From positions 186,001 through 250,000 of the forward strand of contig NZ_SBFF01000006.1 in NCBI RefSeq assembly GCF_004151485.1: DNA of 64,000 nt. The letters are read 5' to 3'. Source of the DNA: Sphingosinicella sp. CPCC 101087 (GTDB lineage Bacteria > Pseudomonadota > Alphaproteobacteria > Sphingomonadales > Sphingomonadaceae). Shown piece after piece: positions 23,788-33,665 of this stretch. Within the stretch, counting starts at the first letter, position 1. Each line of letters starts with the position of its first letter. The notes below the pieces were generated by a model, which saw nothing but the letters and a program-made list of their open reading frames with translations, was not told the origin of the DNA and did no database searches. The position numbers and the translations under genes are program-made.

Positions 23788-24777
23788 ATGAAGCTTGTCA
23801 TTCAAATTCCCTGCTTTAACGAGCTAGGTAGCCTCCCTGAAACCTTACGGGCTCTTCCGCGGCGCATCACCGGTATCGACGAGATCGAATATCTCATCGT
23901 CGACGACGGCAGCTCCGACGGCACGGGCGACGCCGCGGCTGGGGCTGGAGTCCACCATATCGTTCGGCACCGGACGAACCGCGGTCTGGCGGCAGCCTTC
24001 CAGAGCGGGATCGACGCGGCCCTAGCGGCGGGTGCTGACATCATCGTCAACACTGACGCCGACAACCAATATGATTCCCGCGACATCGAAGCGCTGATCG
24101 CGCCAATCCTAGAAGGCCGCGCCGACATCGTCGTCGGCGACCGACAGGTCCGCGACAATGTGCATTTCGGGCGAGGAAAGCGCCTGCTCCAAGCCATGGG
24201 CAGCGCCGTCGTCCAGCGCTTCTCGGGAGTCCGCGTGCCGGACGCGGTCAGCGGCTTTCGCGCCATGACCCGAGCCGCCGCGCAGCGCATCTACATCGTT
24301 TCGAGTTTCTCCTACACGACGGAGATGCTCATCCAGGCCGGGCGAAAGCGCATGGCGATCGCCTCGGTGCCGGTCCGCACGAATCCGGCGGTGCGGCCCT
24401 CGCGGCTTTTCTCGAGCATTCCGCAGTTCATCATCAACACCGGCATCACGCTCGCCCGTGCTTACGCCATGTACAATCCGTTGCGCGTGTTCGTGACTGC
24501 CGGCGCGGTGGCGGCGGTGGCCGGGCTGATTCCGATCGTCAGGTTCCTCTATTTCTACGCGACTGGCGACGGCGGGGGGCACGTTCAGTCGCTGGTGCTC
24601 GGTGGCGTGCTCATCATCCTCGGCGTGTTTTCGACGATGTTCGGGATCGTCGCGGATCTGGTTGGGCGCAACCGGCAATTGCTCGAGACGGTCCTGGAAC
24701 GGGTGCGGCGGATCGAGGCCGCAGCCTCGCCTCAGGTGCCCGAAGCGCCGCGGCTCAGCCCCAAGCGCGCGGCCTGA
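23788..24777 (+). CDS. GT2 glycosyltransferase (DPM1/polyprenyl-phosphate type)
   Basis: 329 residues. The start is set at ATG 23788 (AGGACAG upstream), which puts MKLVIQIPCFNE at the N-terminus as in the family. GT2 motifs: DDGSSDGT, NTDADNQYD (the DxD that binds the sugar-nucleotide metal), GDRQ and the GFRAMTR acceptor loop. Two C-terminal TM helices (about 235-260 and 270-300) resemble undecaprenyl-phosphate glycosyltransferases. Confidence 0.9.
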   Translation: MKLVIQIPCFNELGSLPETLRALPRRITGIDEIEYLIVDDGSSDGTGDAAAGAGVHHIVRHRTNRGLAAAFQSGIDAALAAGADIIVNTDADNQYDSRDIEALIAPILEGRADIVVGDRQVRDNVHFGRGKRLLQAMGSAVVQRFSGVRVPDAVSGFRAMTRAAAQRIYIVSSFSYTTEMLIQAGRKRMAIASVPVRTNPAVRPSRLFSSIPQFIINTGITLARAYAMYNPLRVFVTAGAVAAVAGLIPIVRFLYFYATGDGGGHVQSLVLGGVLIILGVFSTMFGIVADLVGRNRQLLETVLERVRRIEAAASPQVPEAPRLSPKRAA

Positions 24778-24781
24778 CAGC

Positions 24782-25690
24782 GTGACCTCCATCCAAGCCA
24801 ATGCCGATCAGCTGTTCGAGTGGATCGCCAGGCGACGTGACCGGCTGCGCAAATGGGGCTTGGCGCTCGCCTTCCTCGTCTTCGCAAGCGGCCTTGCGTG
24901 GTCGCTCCAGAGCATTCCCGATCTCGGTGCCCGCGTTAGGCTCGCGCCACTGCTGCTTTTGCTCGTGATCGGCGCGCCGATCGGGACCCTGCTGAATTCA
25001 GTGGAGATGTATGCGATCAGCCGCATTGCCGGCGGGCCGATGACTTGGCGGACGTCGTTCGAGCTCACCGTATATACGAGCGCCGCGAACATGCTGCCGA
25101 TGCCGGGCGGCGCGCTCGCCAAGCTTGCGGCGATGAAGGTTCACGGCGTCGGCTACGGCCGCGGCTCGGCAATGATCCTCCTGTCGTCGGCGGTATGGGG
25201 CGGACTGGCCTTCCTCTATTCGGGCGGAGCCCTGTTCTGGCTCGGCCAAGAACGCATCGCTTCAGTCTTCGCTACGCTGGGGCTCGCGCTGCTCGCGCTC
25301 GGCGGCTTCGGCTTCGCGCACTTTGCCAAGCCGCGGCTCGTAGCGGTCGTCGCCCTGATGCGAATCATCTCCTTTCCGCTAGAGGCGTTCCGCTACATGC
25401 TCGCCCTGACCGCAGTCGGCGCCTCGGTCGGCTTCCTCCAGGCGTCGATCTTCGTGATCGCGTCGTTCATCTCCTCGGCGGTCGTCTTCGCCCCCTCCGG
25501 CCTCGGTGTCGGCGAATCGGCCGCGGCCCTGCTTTCGAGCCTGATCGGCATCGGCGCCGCGCTTGGTTTCATCGCGGCCACACTAGGCCGCGTGGTCCGG
25601 CTCTTTGGCCTTTCACTCATCGTCGGCGCACTGCTGCTCATCAACGGCAGGAAGGGCGCCCGCGGGCATCCGCTGGCCGCTGGAGCCTGA
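24782..25690 (+). CDS. Flippase-like/UPF0104-type membrane protein
   Basis: 302 residues from GTG, 5 bases after the GT2 stop. Eight or so TM helices with the lysylphosphatidylglycerol-synthase TM-type signature (SAANMLPMPGGALAKLAAMK, PSGLGVGESAAALL). Members often move or regulate lipid-linked sugars. The pair with the DPM1-like GT2 suggests a lipid-linked sugar used in cell-surface glycan or protein glycosylation. Confidence 0.8.
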   Translation: MTSIQANADQLFEWIARRRDRLRKWGLALAFLVFASGLAWSLQSIPDLGARVRLAPLLLLLVIGAPIGTLLNSVEMYAISRIAGGPMTWRTSFELTVYTSAANMLPMPGGALAKLAAMKVHGVGYGRGSAMILLSSAVWGGLAFLYSGGALFWLGQERIASVFATLGLALLALGGFGFAHFAKPRLVAVVALMRIISFPLEAFRYMLALTAVGASVGFLQASIFVIASFISSAVVFAPSGLGVGESAAALLSSLIGIGAALGFIAATLGRVVRLFGLSLIVGALLLINGRKGARGHPLAAGA

Positions 25691-25767
25691 TCATCGAAGG
25701 TGGAAACGCTCTGCGCTTTGGCCGAAAGCGTGAGTCGGGCCAATTTGTCAATGGTTTGTGAGATCAC

Positions 25768-26487
25768 CTAGTCCGGATCACAGTATAGGCGCTCCAGAAG
25801 CTGGCGACACACCTCGCGGTCGAAAGCCGGATCGCGGCGGAACGTGATCGTACGATCGAACTCCTTAACGCCGGTGGCGAAGGCGAGCGCACGGCCATAG
25901 TCGCCGGTGCGGGCGTCATAATCGTCGAGCATGAACAGGCAGTCGGCGCCCACCGGCAGGCTGAGGAAGGATTCCAGGATGCTCGCGGCCCGAAATCGTC
26001 CGTCGATGAAGACAAAGTCGGGCACTAGCTGGAGGTCGCCGAGTTCGGTCCATGGCGCCGCCGGATAGCGCCGCCAGCGCTCGACGCGGGCTTTGACGTT
26101 CCAGGTAACGAGGGGACGACCCCACGGTGCCGTCCATCCGATGTCGACATATATGGGGTGGAACGCGCCGCGTTGGGGGATCGCCGCCACCCTAGCCTCG
26201 ACCGACTCAAGATAGCGCCTATTGGTTTCGACCGACAGGACATGCGAAACCGACTGCACCGCCTCGACTGTGGAGCCGCCGGCGCCATATTCGAGATAGA
26301 CCCGCGAGCGGCCGATCGCGTCGCGCCACCGCGCAAGCGCGACCGGATTTAGATGAGGAGAGGAGTCGATCGCGGGCTTGCCGAAGCAGCCCAGGCGGTC
26401 AGCCGCGGCCCAAGCGAAGCGCCAGGGAAAGCGCACCACGTCGAGCGGCTTCCTGTATCGCGCCCGCCAGTTCAATGCTGCCCCCAT
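25768..26487 (-). CDS. SAM-dependent methyltransferase-like protein
   Basis: 239 residues. A class I methyltransferase-like core: YLEYGAGGSTVEAV (motif I), VLSVETNRRY, VPDFVFIDGRFRA and FMLDDYDAR. Lies 10 bases after a GT2 gene on the same strand. The family is often found in polysaccharide clusters; substrate unknown. Confidence 0.75.
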   Translation of the reverse strand: MGAALNWRARYRKPLDVVRFPWRFAWAAADRLGCFGKPAIDSSPHLNPVALARWRDAIGRSRVYLEYGAGGSTVEAVQSVSHVLSVETNRRYLESVEARVAAIPQRGAFHPIYVDIGWTAPWGRPLVTWNVKARVERWRRYPAAPWTELGDLQLVPDFVFIDGRFRAASILESFLSLPVGADCLFMLDDYDARTGDYGRALAFATGVKEFDRTITFRRDPAFDREVCRQLLERLYCDPD

Positions 26488-26497
26488 ACCACCGCGC

Positions 26498-27397
26498 TCA
26501 ATAGTCGCCGGCCTGGAAGTTCGGCCACAGCGCCTCGCGTGTGAAGCCGCTGTTCCATGCGGCCAGGCCGATCAGGATGCCCGGCAGGTGGAGCAGGAAA
26601 CGCGTTTTTGGGGCCGTTCGTGCGCCGAGCACCCGCCGCGCCATCTGCACCGTTCGAGCCGCCCAGAGCCCCGCGGACCATAAAGGCCAACGAACTGCCC
26701 AGGCGCCGGCCAACTCGGGCTGCTCGCGCCGCAGCCGCGCGCTGTGGCGGCCGATATGGAAAAGGTGCCGAACCATCCGCCGCGCTCCGGGCAGATTGTA
26801 GTGGCGGACCACCAGCGCCGGATCGAAGATGATCCTACTTCCTGCGGCGGTCAGCCGCGAGTGGGCGAGAGAATCCTGCCCCATCCTCCAATCCTCCGGA
26901 AAACCGCCGACGGCGGCGAACCGCTTGCGGCGGATCGCCATGTTGCCGGACGGGCCGCCGGTGATCGGACGCCGCGGCATATAGGGATGGACACTGCCGA
27001 ATTCGATGAACCACAAGGACATTCCCCAATATCCACCGCTGGTCTCGTAATCGATCGCTCCCAGAACGCAGTCCGCATCCCCGGCGTCGATTGAGCGGCG
27101 CAGCGCGGCATACCAGCCTTCGCCGACCACCACGTCCTCGTCGATGAAGGCGACCCATTCAGTGTCCGCCACGGCCATGCCGCGGTTGCGAGCGGCACCG
27201 GCGAACAACCGTTGGCTGGAATGCAAGACCCTCACCGCCGGGTCGTCAGCGAAACGGCCGGTCGGATTGCCCGTGCCGCTGTGGGAGATAATTATCCGGC
27301 CGCCGGCAGGAAGCTCGCGCTTCAGCGAGGCGACGACCTCCTCCAGATGCGGCCCGGGACCGTAAGCCGGAATGATCACCGTGATCGCGTCAATCAT
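26498..27397 (-). CDS. GT2-family glycosyltransferase
   Basis: 299 residues. GT-A fold: TVIIPAYGPGPHLEEVV, AGAARNRGMAVADTEWVAFIDEDV (metal-binding D-E-D), GGPSGNMAIRR and GGFPEDWRMGQD acceptor motifs. C-terminal TM segments at about 250-290. Upstream of the methyltransferase in the same operon; sugar and acceptor are not predictable. Confidence 0.85.
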   Translation of the reverse strand: MIDAITVIIPAYGPGPHLEEVVASLKRELPAGGRIIISHSGTGNPTGRFADDPAVRVLHSSQRLFAGAARNRGMAVADTEWVAFIDEDVVVGEGWYAALRRSIDAGDADCVLGAIDYETSGGYWGMSLWFIEFGSVHPYMPRRPITGGPSGNMAIRRKRFAAVGGFPEDWRMGQDSLAHSRLTAAGSRIIFDPALVVRHYNLPGARRMVRHLFHIGRHSARLRREQPELAGAWAVRWPLWSAGLWAARTVQMARRVLGARTAPKTRFLLHLPGILIGLAAWNSGFTREALWPNFQAGDY

Positions 27398-27567
27398 CGA
27401 ACAAGGACCGGATCAATCACGATGATCTCTCCATTGCTCCCTCCTCGCTCGTAGCTGGGCAACAAAAATCCCCCCCGTCACGGCCCCCTCCGGTTGTGGG
27501 TCTGGACCCTCGCCATCCCTCTCATTCTACACAGCGCGCCTTGCCTGTCATCCACGAGCGCACGATT

Positions 27568-28659
27568 ATGCCGCGGATGACGAACCGGCGCCACAAACCA
27601 CCAGCAGGGCGAGGGAAAGTTCTTTTCGACCTCGTCCACCCGGCGGACGCATTGTTCTTCTGCCATGCGATCAGGGCGCTGGCGGCCGAAGGCGTCGAAA
27701 TCCGCATCGCCAGCCGCCACAAGGACGTGCTCGTCCCGCTGCTCGACGAGCTTGAGCTGCCGCACGTGCCGCTCACCAGCGCCGGCCGGGGCCGTGCGGG
27801 GCTCATGCGCGAATTGCTGCAGCGCGATTACCGGCTGTGGCGCCTCGTCCGTGCCTTTCGTCCTCAAGTGATGGTAGGCTTTGGCGGCGTCGCCATCTCG
27901 CAGGTTGGCAGGCTCACGGGCACGCCCAGCCTTGCATTCTACGACACCGAGCACGCACCGCTGCAACTCCGGCTCACGCTTCCGTTCGTGAGCGAATGGC
28001 ACGTTCCGGACAGTTGGCAGGGACCGGAGGCGAAGGGCCGAACCTTTCGATTCCCCGGCAGCAAGCAGTTCGCCTACCTTCACCCGGAACACTTTCGTCC
28101 ATCGCGCCCGATCGCCGAGTCGGCCGGCCTGGATCCCTCGTGCGATAATTTCCTCGTCCGAATCGTCGCATGGGCCGCCAATCATGACGCGGGCCGCGCC
28201 GGCTTCTCCACGGATCGGCTGACCGCCATCGTCTCTGCGCTGGCCGCCCGCGGCAAGGTGCATATCTCCTCGGAAGGCGAGCTACCGCCTCAGCTTGAGC
28301 CGTTGCGGTATCGCGGAAGCGCAACCGCCTTTCACCATCTTCTCGCTCATTGCCGCCTTTGCTGCAGCGAGAGCATCACCGTTGCAAGCGAAGCCGTAGC
28401 ACTCGGCGTTCCGGTGGTTCTGCAGATCGACGAGGAATATGGCTACGTCGCCGAACAGGAGGCCGCTGGGCTCATCAACCGCCTCGACGCCGCCGGCGAC
28501 GTCGACGGTGCGCTCCGTAAAGCTCTCCTGCAAGATCCCGATCATTTTCGCCGGCGGGCGCGCGCGTTCGCCGATCGAATGGGCGACGTCAACCGTTACG
28601 TCATTGATCAGCTAGAGCGCGTGATGAGGGCCGGGCCTGCGTCCCGCGAGACCGAGTAG
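27568..28659 (+). CDS. DUF354-type glycosyltransferase-like protein
   Basis: 363 residues from ATG 27568, so that KVLFDLVHPADALFF lies near the N-terminus as in DUF354 proteins. A longer GTG start exists at 27496. GT-B fold features include a His-Pro-Ala site, GFGGVAISQVGRLTG and the C-terminal SITVASEAVALGVPVV UDP-sugar-binding block. Role in glycan synthesis is likely. Confidence 0.85.
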   Translation: MPRMTNRRHKPPAGRGKVLFDLVHPADALFFCHAIRALAAEGVEIRIASRHKDVLVPLLDELELPHVPLTSAGRGRAGLMRELLQRDYRLWRLVRAFRPQVMVGFGGVAISQVGRLTGTPSLAFYDTEHAPLQLRLTLPFVSEWHVPDSWQGPEAKGRTFRFPGSKQFAYLHPEHFRPSRPIAESAGLDPSCDNFLVRIVAWAANHDAGRAGFSTDRLTAIVSALAARGKVHISSEGELPPQLEPLRYRGSATAFHHLLAHCRLCCSESITVASEAVALGVPVVLQIDEEYGYVAEQEAAGLINRLDAAGDVDGALRKALLQDPDHFRRRARAFADRMGDVNRYVIDQLERVMRAGPASRETE

Positions 28660-28665
28660 CCCCAG

Positions 28666-30366
28666 TCAAAGGTGACCGAAAAGGGGTAAGGATTGGGCCG
28701 CCTGCGCCGGGGCCGCCAATCGACGCCCGATACGCAGCCGGACCCGCTGGGCGCCGGTCGGGCTTCCGATCCGATGCATTCCGCGTCCCAACCGGACGGC
28801 AGTTCCGGGCGAGATGAGGCGGCCATCGAGGACTACCGGCCGATGCCCTTCGAATGTGTACAGACCAGGTATCAGCAGCTCGAACCGGCGTTCCGCCGGT
28901 GTCGCGTCCAGGACCTTGCCTGCTACCCAGAGCGCTCCCCAGTGCGGGATGTAGTTGCGGCGCAGCTCAGCCCGATCTTCGTCGAGCAGCCGCTGCTCTG
29001 CCGATGGCGCTAGCCCCAATGCCTCTTTCAGCACCGGACTGTTCACGAGGACGAAGAGCGGTGCCTCGCGGACCAGCACGTCGCGAATGACCGGCCGTCC
29101 GGCGGCGAGATAATTCTCCATTCCCCAACTGCTCATGAAGAATCCCTTCTTGGGGAAGGACCCAATCATCGAGGCGCGGTCGATATAGGGGACCGGTTCA
29201 GGAAAGATTTCATGGACAGCTTCGACATGCGCCCGCTGGACCGCCAGTATAGGCGACAACGCGTTCAGGCCGTGGTGAAGCGACATGGTGCCGAAGATGA
29301 TGCCGAGGGCCATGCCGCTGCGTAGCCGTCCCATCCGCATTGCGGCATAGCCCGCCAGGATCGACGCGGGCGCCAGCATCATCGCGTAATAATAAGGAAA
29401 GGCGTTCCTGTAGAAGAGGAGGCTGAGCAGAGGGAGGGCCAGGCCGATCAGGATCAGAAGGCTTTCCCGAGGCTGCCGCCCCGCGCGCCAATCGCCCAGG
29501 GCATAGCCGAGCCCCACCAGGATGATCGTCCAGACGAATGGATCGCTCACGAGCGAGCGGACGAGCACGTCGAGCCTCGGCACAAGCCCGGCCTCAAGGA
29601 TGGTTTTGCGGAAGCCGTGAGCGACCATCTCCGGCCCCGCTCCGGTCTCGGTCGCCAGAGATGATGCGTGAAGCCATGCGACCAGGCCGAAGGTAAGGAG
29701 CCCCGCGACGGCGATCGTCGCGAGGCGGCGAATGCTGCCCCGCCAGTCTTCGGTGCATTCCGGACGGCAAACGGCCGCGATCGCGATCGTCGGCGCGAAG
29801 AAGATCGCCTTCATGGTGACAAGACCAGCGAGGGCGGTCATAGCACCCACGCCCGCCGCGGCGAGCCGGCTCCGCTTCCTCTCCAGAGCCAGCGCGAGCG
29901 AGGCCATTAGCAGGAAAATCGCCAGGGGATCGAAGCGGAAGCTGGCCCCGTGGCGGATCACGTAGCTCCCCGCCACGTAGCAGAGGACCGCGACCAGAGC
30001 CGGCGTCGGCTCCATGAAGCGGCGCGCGCATCGATGGATCAGGAAGACCGTCCCCAGCTCGAGGAGGAACACTGCCACACGCGCAACGATGACCTGATCC
30101 ACCTCCGATAGGGGCAGGCTTGGAAGCCAGAAGAACAGTTGGACGTGCAGCGTCTGAAGCCAGGCGGTGAGCTCGCCCCGTCGATAGGCATGCACGTCGG
30201 CCAGGAAGCGGAACTCGTCCCAGTTCACCGGTTGCAGAACAACGAGGCCCGCTTGGATCGTCAGCGACACCAAGATGGCGGCCGCAAGCCAGATGTTCGC
30301 AGACTTCGCGAGCGAGGGCTTTCCCTCCAGCCTGAGGTCGCTCGAGGAAGTATGGCCCGCCGTCAT
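28666..30366 (-). CDS. GT39-like (ArnT/Pmt type) membrane glycosyltransferase
   Basis: 566 residues with about 11 TM helices. The first periplasmic loop holds NWDEFRFLADVHAYRRGEL, the paired acidic motif (DE) expected in GT-C enzymes of the ArnT/dolichyl-phosphate-mannose family. A C-terminal soluble domain of about 150 residues is present. Converges with the DUF354 gene. Substrate not predictable. Confidence 0.8.
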   Translation of the reverse strand: MTAGHTSSSDLRLEGKPSLAKSANIWLAAAILVSLTIQAGLVVLQPVNWDEFRFLADVHAYRRGELTAWLQTLHVQLFFWLPSLPLSEVDQVIVARVAVFLLELGTVFLIHRCARRFMEPTPALVAVLCYVAGSYVIRHGASFRFDPLAIFLLMASLALALERKRSRLAAAGVGAMTALAGLVTMKAIFFAPTIAIAAVCRPECTEDWRGSIRRLATIAVAGLLTFGLVAWLHASSLATETGAGPEMVAHGFRKTILEAGLVPRLDVLVRSLVSDPFVWTIILVGLGYALGDWRAGRQPRESLLILIGLALPLLSLLFYRNAFPYYYAMMLAPASILAGYAAMRMGRLRSGMALGIIFGTMSLHHGLNALSPILAVQRAHVEAVHEIFPEPVPYIDRASMIGSFPKKGFFMSSWGMENYLAAGRPVIRDVLVREAPLFVLVNSPVLKEALGLAPSAEQRLLDEDRAELRRNYIPHWGALWVAGKVLDATPAERRFELLIPGLYTFEGHRPVVLDGRLISPGTAVRLGRGMHRIGSPTGAQRVRLRIGRRLAAPAQAAQSLPLFGHL

Positions 30367-30458
30367 GCCCCCTTATCGGCAAAACGAGGTAAACAGGTCG
30401 TCAACGCTGACCTGTTCCGGCGCGCTTTCCCGCAAGCCGCTGAACTCCCCTTCCCCGC

Positions 30459-31943
30459 CTACCCTGCGGTCTCCTGCCGCGCCTTCGCCTTCTCCAGCTC
30501 GGTCGCCGGGACCCACCAGCCATGGACTTGCGCACGCAGCTGTACCGGCACCTTGACCTTGGCGACGGGATCGGCGGCGATGTTGCCGGCGTCGACGATC
30601 CAGACCTCCGAGCGAAATTCGTCCTCGCCGACCGGCCGGTCGACGACCATCATCAGCCAGCCTTCGCGCCCTTCCCTTGCCGCCGGTATATGGACCGGCT
30701 CGCTGATCGACATTCCGGGCGGCAGATCCATGACGTCTACGTTTCCGGTCTCATGGTCGATCCGGAACAGGCGGTTGAACATCGCCTCGACGGGCCCGCC
30801 GACGACCAGGGGGAAGCCCTCGGGATTGATGCTGCAGTAATAGCCGATCCGATAGGGCCGGCCCTGCGCCGCGTCGGGGATGCGCGGCATGTCGCCGGGC
30901 GGCCCCAGCGGCCGCTGCTCGATTTCATCGCTGTTCCGGCTCAGGTCCATCGTCCAGCGGAACAGGCCGCTCCGCCGCTCGTGCATGGGCGGCTTGGTGC
31001 CCGATGTCACCTGGATGAAAGGAAAGGCGTTGGTGCTGGAGACGCCGAAATCGAGATGGATCCGGCTTCCTTCATCGAACGCGTTCATGAAATGGTAGCT
31101 CGAGACGCCCTTCGGCCCCTTGAACCAGCGCATCTCCTCGACCTTCCCGTAACGGGGCATCACGCCGATCCAACTGTCGAGCTCGGGATCGTGCATCCAA
31201 TGATCGCCGCCCGCCTTCAGCCGGTCGAGATCGGCCGTAGTGGGAAAGACCGGAAAGATGGCGTGAGTCTCGGTGATCGCGAAATCGTGCATCAGTGCGC
31301 AATATGGCGTCTCGAACCATTGCTCGGAGACGAGCTCGCCATTCCTGTCCGCGATGCAATAGGCGACGTCCCGGCTGCATGGCCCGCCGGCCTCGTAGCC
31401 GAAGAAGAACATTTCTCCGGTGTCCGGATCGATCCGGACATGGGCGGTCATCGTCTCCGATCGAAGCCCGCCATGGAAATCCCATTGGCCGATCGTCTCC
31501 AGCGTGTCGGGATCGACCTCGTAGGCGCGGCCATCCTCCTTGGTCATGAACAGACGGCCGGCGTGCCAGACCGGCGTGGTGTTCGCGAGCGTACGGTCCA
31601 CGCCCTTCGCGTCAGGAAGATCGGTGTAGTGATTGCGATATCTGCCGAACAAGGCGCGGCGGGCCTTTCGCTCCGCCTCATAGCGTGCGGTGCGGACATA
31701 TTTGATGGCATGGTCGACGCGGCCTTCCTTGAACAGGAAGCGGCTGACCATCCCGTCGCCGGAGAGATAATGGTCGTCCTCGAACAAAGGCGGGTGCGCC
31801 GGATCGGGGACGGCGCGAAAGAAGGCGCCTTCGATCTCGGCCGGAATCTCGCCCTCGACTTCCAGATCGCGCGCCTCCCACTCAACTCGAACCGGTGTGT
31901 TCAAACCGGTGAATTGGGGGGTTTTCGGAAAGCCTGTCGCCAT
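30459..31943 (-). CDS. Carotenoid oxygenase-family (lignostilbene dioxygenase-like) enzyme
   Basis: 494 residues from ATG 31943 (CAGGAG 14 bases upstream); a longer open frame upstream is ignored. Seven-bladed propeller dioxygenase with four iron-ligand histidines: H168 (AHVR), H219 (LMHDFAIT), H284 (SSYHFMNA) and about H474 (VHGWWVP). The family cleaves carotenoid or stilbene double bonds. It is the last gene on the strand after the pectate lyase; a link to pectin use is not expected from chemistry. Confidence 0.85.
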   Translation of the reverse strand: MATGFPKTPQFTGLNTPVRVEWEARDLEVEGEIPAEIEGAFFRAVPDPAHPPLFEDDHYLSGDGMVSRFLFKEGRVDHAIKYVRTARYEAERKARRALFGRYRNHYTDLPDAKGVDRTLANTTPVWHAGRLFMTKEDGRAYEVDPDTLETIGQWDFHGGLRSETMTAHVRIDPDTGEMFFFGYEAGGPCSRDVAYCIADRNGELVSEQWFETPYCALMHDFAITETHAIFPVFPTTADLDRLKAGGDHWMHDPELDSWIGVMPRYGKVEEMRWFKGPKGVSSYHFMNAFDEGSRIHLDFGVSSTNAFPFIQVTSGTKPPMHERRSGLFRWTMDLSRNSDEIEQRPLGPPGDMPRIPDAAQGRPYRIGYYCSINPEGFPLVVGGPVEAMFNRLFRIDHETGNVDVMDLPPGMSISEPVHIPAAREGREGWLMMVVDRPVGEDEFRSEVWIVDAGNIAADPVAKVKVPVQLRAQVHGWWVPATELEKAKARQETAG

Positions 31944-32108
31944 CGTCACTGCTCCACTCCTGTAACGCATCGACGAGAAGGCAACACGCCTCTCCGTCGA
32001 GCCTTTCCAGGGCCATTCGTATCTGTTGCTTACAATCTTAACAACGCCATTGCGACGGACGATGCGGACTTGCGCGACCAAATACGGCCGCGGGACCAAA
32101 GCCTTATG

Positions 32109-33665
32109 TCAGTCCGTCGCGTCGAGCGCCGCGATCAGGCGCGCCATGTTGGCGATGTAGGTCGCGGTCGAGATTCCGGTGACGGGCCGGTCGGTAGTGT
32201 AAGGCGAGGTGTCGGACGAGTCGCCGACATGGGTGGTGCGATAATCGCCCGGCGACACCTCGGCGGGAGGCGGCCCGGAATAAGGGTTGCTGGTGGCGCG
32301 CAGCGGCGTCGGCCACCAGCCCTGGGCGTTCAGCGAAGCGATGATCTCGGCCGGCGATCCGCCTCCGGAGGCGTTGAGGTCCGAACCGGCCGCGACTTCG
32401 CTCACCATATATCGCGGCAGCGGCTCGGGCCGCGGCGCGAACATGGGAGAGCTTGCCCGCAGCGTCTCCGCAGAAATCCGGCGAAGATCGTCATATTCGC
32501 GGCGCAGCGCAGTGAGATCGATCGCCCGGAACGCCGAATAATGGCCGATCGTCGCTTCGGAATCATGGTCCCAATAATATTCTCCATTGGCCGCGTTCGA
32601 GCCGCGGCGGTGAACGTAGATCGGCCGGTTGGTGCCGAGCTCGATGAAGGTCGGGAAGGCGCGACCTTCGCGGACCTGATCGGGCGACAGACGAACCGAT
32701 TCCAGCCAATCCAGCGCCTCCGGGATCCGCGCCAGAAACTTGCTCTCCCCGGTGAGCCGATAAAAGTGCATCAGCTGCTTCACGTTCGCGGCGGTCGTAT
32801 GGGTGGAGAGCGCCAGCGGCTCGTAGGTCCGCGCCGCAGCCGGCTTGAGGTCGAGCCCATGCTGCAGCGCCCATCCCGCCTGCGGCGGCCCCTGCTGGGT
32901 GACCAGGAAAGCGTTCATTCCGCGCACGATCGCGTCGCGGATCCGCTCGCCGCCGAACACCTGCCAAGCGAGCAGAAGGAAGCGGATATTCTCCGACGCG
33001 ACATCATCGTTGAAGGTGATCATTCGAGCATAATCGGGCTGGTCGGGGTCGGGGGGCCAGCGCTGCGGCCAGCCGCCGATCGGATATTGGCTGTCGAGAA
33101 CGAATCCGATCGCCCGATCGAGCGGAGCACGGAAGCGAGGGTCGTTCTTCTCGAGATAGAGGCGCAGCAGGAAGATCCCGGCCTCGACCGTGCCGGCATC
33201 GTCGAAGGTGGCGTCGTCGGCGGGATGGAAGAATTCCTCCATCCGCCACGCATTGCGGCCGATCGTCTCGTACCAGCGCCGCGTCGATGCCGGCCCGCCG
33301 AAATCGATGAAATAGCCCCAGCCGCCGCTGGCATGCTGCCCACGCGCCAAGGCCTCGCCGACCCGCTCGGCGGCGCGATAATAATATTCGTCGCCGGTGG
33401 CGTGATAGGCATCGAGGAAGAGCTGGCCCATCGTCGCCGTACCCGGCGGCTGAATCCAGATCATCGTCGGATAGGCCTCCGCCTCGCCCCAGCGTCGGGA
33501 CATGTCGGGCAGGTAGGACCAGAGATATCCGCCCTCGGTGGAGACTTCCTCGACCATATATTCGGTCGCGCGGCGCATCGTCCGCTCAATCTCCTCGCGG
33601 CTCTGCGCGGCCGCAGGAGCGGCGGCGAGGCAGAGGCTCAGGACAGCGGCAAGCAAGCGGAACAT
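32109..33665 (-). CDS. pelA: PL10-family pectate lyase
   Basis: 518 residues with a signal peptide (FRLLAAVLSLCLAAAPAAAQ). Pattern of polysaccharide lyase family 10: QYPIGGWPQRWPPDP, ITFNDDVASENIRFLL and the alpha6-toroid repeats with GGWGYFIDFGG. These enzymes cleave polygalacturonate by beta-elimination with Ca2+. Its ATG overlaps the esterase stop (TGATG) and the GH43 gene is just upstream, so the three form a secreted pectin-degrading set. Confidence 0.92.
   Translation of the reverse strand: MFRLLAAVLSLCLAAAPAAAQSREEIERTMRRATEYMVEEVSTEGGYLWSYLPDMSRRWGEAEAYPTMIWIQPPGTATMGQLFLDAYHATGDEYYYRAAERVGEALARGQHASGGWGYFIDFGGPASTRRWYETIGRNAWRMEEFFHPADDATFDDAGTVEAGIFLLRLYLEKNDPRFRAPLDRAIGFVLDSQYPIGGWPQRWPPDPDQPDYARMITFNDDVASENIRFLLLAWQVFGGERIRDAIVRGMNAFLVTQQGPPQAGWALQHGLDLKPAAARTYEPLALSTHTTAANVKQLMHFYRLTGESKFLARIPEALDWLESVRLSPDQVREGRAFPTFIELGTNRPIYVHRRGSNAANGEYYWDHDSEATIGHYSAFRAIDLTALRREYDDLRRISAETLRASSPMFAPRPEPLPRYMVSEVAAGSDLNASGGGSPAEIIASLNAQGWWPTPLRATSNPYSGPPPAEVSPGDYRTTHVGDSSDTSPYTTDRPVTGISTATYIANMARLIAALDATD

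Noticed and set aside
25714-25730. CGCTTT/AAAGCG hairpin between convergent genes
   Set aside because: Stem is short and no T-run follows on either strand, so a terminator is not supported.
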